A stretch of DNA of 10,819 bases from Halobacteriales archaeon SW_9_67_24 (GTDB lineage Archaea; Halobacteriota; Halobacteria; Halobacteriales; Halococcaceae): positions 1 through 10,819 of the forward strand of contig PXSV01000017.1 in NCBI GenBank assembly GCA_003022685.1, in the 5' to 3' direction. The translations under genes and the position numbers were made by a program. The notes under the pieces are model-generated. The model saw nothing but the letters and a program-made list of their open reading frames with translations. It had not been told where the DNA came from and ran no database searches. Position 1 is the first letter of the stretch. Each line of letters starts with the position of its first letter. This document shows positions 6,270 through 10,819 of this stretch, piece after piece.

Positions 6270-6332
6270 GCCGAGCGGCTTGCAGCAGCCGGCAGCAATC
6301 ATAGTCCATCGCCGCTTCTGGACGGGAGTGAG

Positions 6333-6575
6333 ATGGTTGGAGATACTTCAGAGATCGACTCGGGAATGGACGTACTGGACGACGACGGCGACGAGGTCGG
6401 GACGGTCGCCACGGTTGAGGACGACACGGCGTACGTCGACCTCGATCCGGGCCTGACCGACGAGGTGAAGTCGAGCCTCGGGTTCGGTGACACCGACGAC
6501 GACACCTACGCGCTCCGCGACGAGATGGTCGACACCGTCGACGACGACGGCGTCCACCTCCACGGCGACCACTGA
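6333..6575 (+). CDS. Small acidic PRC-barrel-like protein
   Basis: The 80-residue protein is about one-third Asp/Glu. The core GMDVLDDDGDEVGTVATVED (11-30), then TAYVDLDPGL (32-41) and a C-terminal ALRDEMVDTVDDDGVHL (60-76), gives the strand pattern of the PRC-barrel/DUF2171 group: an x-V-x-D-x-D-G-x-x-V-G-T-V opening and a V-D-x-V-x-D-D-x-V-H-L ending. Such small barrels bind partner proteins or RNA, as in RimM, and many stand-alone archaeal ones are uncharacterised. The ATG at 6333 is used; M12 is an alternative. A GGAGTG lies 2 nt before the ATG, too close for an ordinary ribosome site. A weak AT-rich stretch (AATCATAG, about 6297-6304) lies 30 nt upstream. It is probably its own transcription unit. 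Confidence 0.75.
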   Translation: MVGDTSEIDSGMDVLDDDGDEVGTVATVEDDTAYVDLDPGLTDEVKSSLGFGDTDDDTYALRDEMVDTVDDDGVHLHGDH

Positions 6576-6623
6576 CGTTCCCGCTGACGGAGCCGTCGCG
6601 GACGGCCGCAGCGACCAACGTCG

Positions 6624-6628
6624 TTTTT
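6624..6628 (+). promoter_or_regulatory. T5 run: possible promoter element for the DCC gene or terminator of the preceding gene
   Basis: Five T residues centred about 26 nt before the ATG at 6652 occupy the TATA position. Archaeal transcription also stops at T-runs, so the same run could end the upstream PRC-barrel transcript. A 12-bp hairpin-forming palindrome GACGG-AG-CCGTC is at 6586-6597 just upstream. Confidence 0.35.
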
Positions 6629-6651
6629 CGTGACCCGTCCGTACTCGCACT

Positions 6652-7035
6652 ATGAGCAGCGCCGACCGATTCGCACCACGCCTCGTCTACGACGACGACT
6701 GTGGCTTCTGCACGTGGTGGACCGAGTGGGCCGTATTGAACGGCGAGTTCGAGCCGCGCGGCTTCGCCGAACTCTCCGACGCCGAGCGCGACCGCCTTCC
6801 CGACGACTGGGAGGAGTGCGTTCACCTCCTCGCCGACGGCACCGTCTACTCCTGCGGGGCGGCCACCGAGGAGGTCCTGGCGCGCACCGGCACGGTTCCA
6901 CCCACGATCCTCGGCTTTCTGAACGGGTTTTCGGACTACAAGCAACTCCGCGAGAAACTCTACCGAGCGGCGGCCGATCGACGGGACCTGCTGGGGAAGG
7001 TCGTGAGCGCCGAGCCGCCGGTCGAACGCCGATAG
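6652..7035 (+). CDS. DCC family (DUF393) thiol-disulfide oxidoreductase-like protein
   Basis: The 127-residue protein carries the family signature near its N-terminus: LVYDDDCGFCTWW (11-23), with a CxxC pair at C17/C20 corresponding to the DxxCxxC motif that names the DCC family. The rest fits the family: a middle segment with EECVHLLADGTVYSCGAAT (55-72) and an ending YKQLREKLYRAAADRRDLLG (96-115), comparable to the usual Y-x-x-V-A-x-x-R motif. DCC proteins have a predicted thioredoxin-like fold and are presumed thiol-disulfide redox proteins; the physiological substrate is unknown. No signal peptide or membrane helix is evident, so it is likely cytosolic. It ends 8 bp before the convergent phosphotransferase gene. 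Confidence 0.88.
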   Translation: MSSADRFAPRLVYDDDCGFCTWWTEWAVLNGEFEPRGFAELSDAERDRLPDDWEECVHLLADGTVYSCGAATEEVLARTGTVPPTILGFLNGFSDYKQLREKLYRAAADRRDLLGKVVSAEPPVERR

Positions 7036-7043
7036 TTCTCGAA

Positions 7044-7973
7044 CTACCCGTACGTCTCGCGCAGATCGTCAAGTGCGTCGCGGACGTAGCCGGCCATCCA
7101 CTCGGCGCGGCGCTCGGCCTCGTCGCCGGTTATCTGTTGCTGGAGATAGAGCGCTTTCAGATACGAGACGGTGTTGACCATCCGATAGCAGTCGGCTCGT
7201 CGATCGAACTCGTCCGGCAGCGGGCGAACCGACTCGTAGCCAGCGCGGAACGCGCGGTGGAGTCCGGGGTGCTCGCGCGCCTCGAATGCCGGGAGCGCGG
7301 TCCGCCAGTAGTCGTACTCGCCCGGTCCCACGAGCGCGTGCTCGAAGTCGATGACGCAGGCGACTTTGCCGCCCTCAATCCCAAGATGGTCGGGCAACAG
7401 GTTGCCATGGCAGAGCACGGGATCGCCGCAATCCGCGAACGCTTCGGGGTGTCCGCGGACGAACTGGATCGCCTCGCGGGCCACGTCGGCGTACTCGAAC
7501 CTAGCGAGGTAGTCGCGCCGGTCTTCGAGGACGGCTTCGATCGTCTCTGGCCACGTCTCATGGGCATCGAGACTCAGTTCGCTCTCCTTCGAACCGAGTA
7601 GCCCCGTTGCTTCGAAATCCGACGTGGTCTCGGCGTGGAGCGTCGCCATTCCAGCGCCAGCGATACGCGCACACTCCTCGGTGATCGGCGGTTCGTCCGC
7701 CTCCGGGACGCCGTCGTGCCACTTTGCGACGAAGTGATCCTGACCGATAGCGACGATCCGTGGGACCGGAATCGACGTGTGCTCTCCGATGTGCCGAACG
7801 ATCCGTGCCTCTGTTGCCGGATCCGCTCCCGGACCAGTGGCGAGTTTGCAGACTGCGTGGACTCCATCGACTGTGACCTCGTGGGTTCGATGTGGCGGGA
7901 CGGCGTGGAGTTCTCGGTGGATCTCGTACTCGGTCGTGTGCGACGCGAGCACGTCGTGAACGTTTCGAGTCAT
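7044..7973 (-). CDS. APH-like phosphotransferase with altered catalytic motif (HGN instead of HGD)
   Basis: The 309-residue protein belongs to the aminoglycoside phosphotransferase/choline kinase-like group of kinases. The N-lobe has VCKLATG (41-47, K43 as probable ATP lysine) and EARIVRHI (55-62, E56). The catalytic loop reads CHGNLLPDH (188-196), followed by VIDFEHALVGPGEYDYW (207-223), which supplies the metal-binding Asp (D209). In this family the loop is normally HGD; here N191 replaces the catalytic base, so activity is doubtful or uses another residue. The substrate is unknown, and antibiotic resistance should not be assumed. The ATG at 7973 is chosen; the frame continues to a TTG at 8060 but that extension is poor. 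No TATA-like box lies 27 nt upstream. The best AT-rich stretch is near 8064-8075, which would give a leader of about 70 nt. Confidence 0.84.
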   Translation of the reverse strand: MTRNVHDVLASHTTEYEIHRELHAVPPHRTHEVTVDGVHAVCKLATGPGADPATEARIVRHIGEHTSIPVPRIVAIGQDHFVAKWHDGVPEADEPPITEECARIAGAGMATLHAETTSDFEATGLLGSKESELSLDAHETWPETIEAVLEDRRDYLARFEYADVAREAIQFVRGHPEAFADCGDPVLCHGNLLPDHLGIEGGKVACVIDFEHALVGPGEYDYWRTALPAFEAREHPGLHRAFRAGYESVRPLPDEFDRRADCYRMVNTVSYLKALYLQQQITGDEAERRAEWMAGYVRDALDDLRETYG

Positions 7974-8071
7974 GGTGGTATCGTCGCGTGACGGGCGACG
8001 GCCGGCCGGAGTGTCGGGTGCCGCGGCTCCGGCCGAGAAGAGGACAATGACACTACGCAACCGTCGTCAAA

Positions 8072-8085
8072 TAGCTCTTTCGCTA
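8072..8085. repeat. Short inverted repeat TAGC-N6-GCTA
   Basis: TAGC at 8072-8075 and GCTA at 8082-8085 flank TCTTTC. It lies next to the best AT-rich promoter candidate for the minus-strand phosphotransferase gene. It could be a small operator or hairpin, but it is short enough to arise by chance. Confidence 0.25.
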
Positions 8086-8143
8086 CTTCGTCCAACAACG
8101 ACGCATCCGCGAGCGACCGCAGAGAGTGAGCAGGGACGAAGTA
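8084..8143. repeat. Perfect 10-bp inverted repeat with 40-bp spacer between two minus-strand genes
   Basis: TACTTCGTCC at 8084-8093 is the exact reverse complement of GGACGAAGTA at 8134-8143. The repeat lies in the 178-bp gap between the end of the acyl-CoA dehydrogenase gene (8152) and the start of the phosphotransferase gene (7973). It might be a regulator-binding pair, a transcript-end structure or chance. Confidence 0.4.
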
Positions 8144-8151
8144 AATGGGTG

Positions 8152-9315
8152 CTATTCGAACGCCGGGATCCCGGTCAGGTCGTGCCCCAAAATCAGCGAG
8201 TGGATGTCGTGGGTCCCCTCGTAGGTGTAGACCGTCTCCATGTTGGCGAGGTGGCGCATCGGCGAGTAGTCGAGCGTGATCCCGTTGCCGCCGAGCATCT
8301 CGCGGGCCACCCGCGCCTGGTCGCGCGCCATCCGGACGTTGTTGTACTTCGCCATCGAGACCTGCTGCGGGCGCAACTCGCCGCGCTCCTTCAGGGCGGC
8401 GAGGCGGTGTGAGAGAAGTTGGGCGGTCGTGACCTGGGTGGCCATCTCGGCGAGCTTGCCCTGCTGGAGCTGGAATCCTCCAATGGGTTTGCCGAACTGC
8501 TCGCGGTCGGTGGCGTACTCGCGAGCGGTCTCGAAGCAGTCCCGTGCCGCGCCGACCGCGCCCCACGTGATACCGTAGCGGGCCTGAGTCAGACACGACA
8601 GCGGCCCCTTCATTCCCGAAACCCCGGGCAGCACCGCCGACTCGGGCACCCGAACGTTCGAGAGTCCGATTTCTCCTGTGATGGAGGCGCGCATCGAGAG
8701 CTTCTCGTCGATTTTGTTGGTGCTCACGCCGTCCCGATCGGTCTCGACGAGGAATCCTCGCACCGGCGAGTCTTCGGCCGACGTGTCGCGCGCCCACACG
8801 AGAGCGACATCGGCGACCGGCGAGTTCGTGATCCACGTCTTCGAGCCCGAGAGCACGTACTCGTCGCCGTCCCGCTCGGCGCGGGTCTCCATCGCCGACG
8901 GGTTCGAGCCGTGTTCGGGTTCGGTGAGGCCGAAACAACCCACTTTCTCGCCGGTCCCGAGATCCGGGAGCCAGCGTTCTTTCTGCTCCTCGGAGCCGTA
9001 GGCGAAGATTGGGTACATCACGAGCGCGCCCTGGACGCTCGCCATCGAGCGGATCCCCGAGTCACCCGCCTCCAGCTCCTGCATTAGAAGACCATAGGCC
9101 GTTTCCGAGACGCCCGCCAGGCCATACCCATCGAGGTTCGGGGCGTAGAATCCGAGGTCGCCCATCTCGGTGATGAGCTCCTCGGGAAAGGTCCCCGCCT
9201 CGAAGTGCTCGCCGATGTCGGGATTCACCTGTTCCTCGACGAACTCCCGTGCGGTGTCGCGGATCAGCCGCTCCTCCTCGTCGAGGTCGTCCTCCAGGCC
9301 CACGTAGTCGAGCAT
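8152..9315 (-). CDS. Acyl-CoA dehydrogenase, glutaryl-CoA dehydrogenase type
   Basis: The 387-residue flavoprotein aligns end to end with glutaryl-CoA dehydrogenases: GYGLAGVSETAYGLL (63-77), DSGIRSMASVQ (85-95), GCFGLTEPEHGSNPS (126-140), KTWITNSPVADV (159-170), ARYGITWGAVGAA (245-257), EYATDREQFGKP (266-277) and the C-terminal TYEGTHDIHSLILG (364-377). E366 corresponds to the catalytic base and Y365/R89/S90 to residues that contact the glutaryl carboxylate in the human enzyme. This favours oxidation of glutaryl-CoA, with decarboxylation to crotonyl-CoA, using FAD and an electron-transfer flavoprotein. Other acyl-CoA substrates are possible. The start ATG aligns with the family N-terminus and has a TATA-like box 26 nt upstream. 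It may feed crotonyl-CoA into beta-oxidation or PHA metabolism, which is inference. Confidence 0.92.
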   Translation of the reverse strand: MLDYVGLEDDLDEEERLIRDTAREFVEEQVNPDIGEHFEAGTFPEELITEMGDLGFYAPNLDGYGLAGVSETAYGLLMQELEAGDSGIRSMASVQGALVMYPIFAYGSEEQKERWLPDLGTGEKVGCFGLTEPEHGSNPSAMETRAERDGDEYVLSGSKTWITNSPVADVALVWARDTSAEDSPVRGFLVETDRDGVSTNKIDEKLSMRASITGEIGLSNVRVPESAVLPGVSGMKGPLSCLTQARYGITWGAVGAARDCFETAREYATDREQFGKPIGGFQLQQGKLAEMATQVTTAQLLSHRLAALKERGELRPQQVSMAKYNNVRMARDQARVAREMLGGNGITLDYSPMRHLANMETVYTYEGTHDIHSLILGHDLTGIPAFE

Positions 9316-9337
9316 ACCCGAACCTCGCGTCGCGCGG

Positions 9338-9344
9338 CAAAAAG
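9338..9344 (-). promoter_or_regulatory. TATA-like / T-run element before the acyl-CoA dehydrogenase
   Basis: The minus strand reads CTTTTTG, centred 26 nt before the ATG at 9315, which fits a leaderless promoter. It is also 18-24 nt past the stop of the upstream amidotransferase gene, so the same T-run may end that transcript. Confidence 0.45.
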
Positions 9345-9360
9345 TGCTTGTTTCGAACCG

Positions 9361-10074
9361 TCAGTCGTCCGCCGTCTCGCCCGCTCGCGCCGCCGACGCC
9401 TCGTCGGCAGGCTGTTCGCGAACCGATCCGACGAAGTTCTCGAAGAGCGCTTTGGCCTCGCACGCCGCCGCGTAGTTCGTCTCGGTAATACCCTCAAGAA
9501 CGCGCTCGATCCGCTCGTCGGGGAGGTCCTTCCCGCTGGCGACCTCCCGTGCGGTCGCCGGATCGTACTCGGGGTGGAACTGCACGCCGACCGCGTTGCC
9601 GACCCGGAACCCGTGGACGCCGTAATCGTTCTCGGCGATCTGCTCAGCTTCGGGCGGGAGTTCGGTCACGGCGTCGGAGTGGGTCGTGAAGACCGTCGCG
9701 GGGCTTTCGACGCCAGCAAAGAGCGGGTCGTCGCCGAGCTCGACGTCGCGGTACCCGATCTCGTAGCTTCCCATGTCCTCGACGGTGCCACCGAGTGCGT
9801 CGGCGAGCACCTGGTGGCCGAAACACACCCCGAGGACGGGCATGCCGCGCTCAACGGCCGTCCCGACCCACTCGACAAGGGGGTCGATCCACGGCTCGTC
9901 CCAGTAGACCGACGCGCGCGATCCCGTGATGACCGCCCCATCGAACCCGAAGGTATCGGGCATCTCCTCGTGAACGGCGAACTCGACGAGGTCGGCGTCG
10001 AGTTCCCGCCGGAAGTTCCGGATCGTGCTCGGGGTCTCCGAGGCGTTCAGGAGAGCGATGCGTGGCCGCGTCAT
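9361..10074 (-). CDS. Class I (triad) glutamine amidotransferase, GMP-synthase-like stand-alone domain
   Basis: The 237-residue protein has the class I glutaminase fold. The nucleophile elbow is VLGVCFGHQVLADALGG (80-96) with C84, and the His-Glu pair is in VQFHPEYD (164-171), H167 and E169. GAVITGSRASVY (46-57) is the oxyanion/strand segment typical of GuaA-like amidotransferases. It would release ammonia from glutamine, or act as a hydrolase of a gamma-glutamyl compound; no synthetase domain or obvious partner subunit is adjacent, so the acceptor is unknown. Haloarchaea have separate genes for the GMP synthase subunits, and this divergent copy with an acidic C-terminal tail (220-237) is more likely a paralogue than the real GuaA subunit. 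It is cytosolic. It starts 66 bp after the intended PhaC stop and has no clear TATA box. Confidence 0.88.
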   Translation of the reverse strand: MTRPRIALLNASETPSTIRNFRRELDADLVEFAVHEEMPDTFGFDGAVITGSRASVYWDEPWIDPLVEWVGTAVERGMPVLGVCFGHQVLADALGGTVEDMGSYEIGYRDVELGDDPLFAGVESPATVFTTHSDAVTELPPEAEQIAENDYGVHGFRVGNAVGVQFHPEYDPATAREVASGKDLPDERIERVLEGITETNYAAACEAKALFENFVGSVREQPADEASAARAGETADD

Positions 10075-10140
10075 TGCCGACGGGTAGCTGCTCCCGACCG
10101 TTGTGTGTTCCGGTTGGGCCCCGGATGGACAGTCCCGAAA

Positions 10141-10819
10141 TCAGGATACCTGGTCGATCCACTCTATCGCGCGGCTCTCGGACACTTCGGCGGCCTCGGC
10201 CACACTTTTCGATCCCCGTCTCGCGCAGCCGGTCGGCGTACGTCGAGCCGATGCCCGAGACCGTCGTGAGGTCCTCGCCGTCGCTCTCGTCGGTGTCGTC
10301 GGACGGTTCTTCTCCTTCGGCTTCCTCGGGTTGCTCCGCGGTGCCCTCGTCGGTGCTGGTCGGCCCCTGGCTGCCGACAGCCGCGTCGGTCCCCTCGCTC
10401 GCGTCCTCGATTTCGATCTCGGCGGCCTCGGCATCGAGCTGTGACCGCTCCTCGAACCACTCACAGACCTGGGGCCAGACGTTCTCGTGTGACGATCCCG
10501 AGACCGAGAGGCCGATGTGGCCCGTCGAATACTCGATGATTTCGGTGTCGTCGCTCGCAATGACGTCGTTGAACGGTTTGCTCGTCTCCGAGGGGATGAG
10601 GTGGTCGTACTCGCCGGTGATCTGGAGGACGGGCATGTCGATGTTCCCGAGGTCGACGTGTTCGCCGCCGTCGGCGCGCTCGCCACCGAGGTGGAGTTCG
10701 TTCTCGTAGAGCTTGTTCTCCTGGTAGATGTCCTCGACGAACTGGGCGAACGTCGCGCCCGCGACGTCGATCCCCTCCGAGAGCCACCGCTCCATCCGGC
10801 CGAAGTTCGCCACGAAGTC
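10141..10819 (-). CDS. phaC: PHA synthase subunit PhaC, C-terminal part, with frameshift in a helix-hairpin-helix tail
   Basis: The visible 204 residues before the frameshift (from the right edge) are the C-terminal end of a class III PHA synthase, which polymerises hydroxyacyl-CoA into polyhydroxyalkanoate on granules. The catalytic Asp lies in GEYDHLIPSE (fragment residues 69-78) and the catalytic His in STGHIGLSVS (98-107); the nucleophile Cys is outside the window. An acidic, Glu/Asp/Ser-rich linker (about 129-182) leads to a helix-hairpin-helix-like segment, DLTTVSGIGSTYADRLRETG (183-202). The frame then breaks at an A4 run on the minus strand (10206-10209). Skipping one base restores IESVAEAAEVSES through EWIDQVS and a stop at 10141-10143. 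Without the shift, the frame runs Arg-rich to 9851 and overlaps the amidotransferase gene by 224 bp. PhaE would be expected to the right. Confidence 0.85.
   Translation of the reverse strand, partial: TSWRTSAGWSGGSRRGSTSRARRSPSSSRTSTRRTSSTRTNSTSVASAPTAANTSTSGTSTCPSSRSPASTTTSSPRRRANRSTTSLRATTPKSSSIRRATSASRSRDRHTRTSGPRSVSGSRSGHSSMPRPPRSKSRTRARGPTRLSAARGRPAPTRAPRSNPRKPKEKNRPTTPTRATARTSRRSRASARRTPTGCARRGSKSVAEAAEVSESRAIEWIDQVS
10206..10209 (-). other. Apparent +1 frameshift site in phaC
   Basis: The minus strand reads ATC GAA AAG TGT GGC in the PhaC frame. Removing one A gives ATC GAA AGT GTG GCC, which continues a typical second HhH helix and stops at 10141. This looks like a single-base insertion in a homopolymer: a sequence error, a true mutation or, less likely, programmed frameshifting. 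Confidence 0.75.

Noticed and set aside
7044..7973. Aminoglycoside-resistance gene
   Set aside because: It shares only the broad APH fold, has an altered catalytic motif, and the chromosomal context gives no sign of a resistance cassette.
7974..8060. Upstream TTG start for the phosphotransferase
   Set aside because: It would add 29 residues with a weakly hydrophobic stretch but no family support; the ATG at 7973 fits better.
9851..10140. PhaC frame continuing to 9851
   Set aside because: It is Arg-rich, overlaps the amidotransferase by 224 bp, and a one-base shift gives a natural ending at 10141.
1..10819. Mobile element, defence island, tRNA or rRNA
   Set aside because: I found no transposase, integrase, terminal repeats, toxin-antitoxin or effector genes, and no cloverleaf or rRNA-like sequence; gene content and composition look like ordinary chromosome.

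Overview
The window is a piece of a haloarchaeal chromosome (class Halobacteria). The evidence is very high GC, strongly acidic predicted proteins, Asp/Glu/Ser-rich linkers, several starts preceded about 26-28 nt upstream by an A/T-rich box (leaderless-type promoters), and several small families that I know only from haloarchaea. A PHA-producing genus such as Halococcus or Haloarcula fits, but the genus cannot be fixed from this sequence alone.

Layout. 1-885 (minus): the N-terminal third of an XPD/DinG-type Fe-S helicase, preceded by a small CxxC/CxxC protein. 886-1291: gene-free, with a low-complexity TTCGCTC-rich block and then a clear promoter. 1292-2952 (plus): an atypical SDR (NmrA-like) reductase overlapping by ATGA a six-helix membrane protein. 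2939-3121 (minus): a small acidic DUF5786-like protein. 3235-4239 (plus): a DUF5784-like protein whose C-terminal half looks like a PD-(D/E)XK nuclease fold. 4236-4523 (minus): a DUF5789-like protein. 4647-7035 (plus): a PHP-domain phosphoesterase, a small CxxC/CxxH protein with an anomalous C-terminus, a cupin, a PRC-barrel-like acidic protein, and a DCC (DUF393) thiol-disulfide protein. 7044-10819 (minus): an APH-like phosphotransferase with an altered HGD motif, a glutaryl-CoA dehydrogenase-type acyl-CoA dehydrogenase, a class I glutamine amidotransferase, and the C-terminal part of PHA synthase PhaC ending in a frameshifted helix-hairpin-helix tail.

How the genes work together. Most of the window is ordinary chromosomal housekeeping arranged as one- and two-gene transcription units. 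The SDR/membrane-protein pair is the only clear translational couple. PhaC and the acyl-CoA dehydrogenase both handle acyl-CoA and carbon storage, but they are separated by an amidotransferase and appear to have separate promoters. Three convergent gene pairs end within -14 to +8 bp of each other.

I see no mobile element, CRISPR array, tRNA, rRNA or recognisable defence island. The most informative oddities are the PhaC tail and its frameshift, the nuclease-like DUF5784 protein, the HGN motif in the phosphotransferase, and the read-through C-terminus of the small zinc-binding protein at 5468. DUF numbers are given from memory and were not checked against a database.
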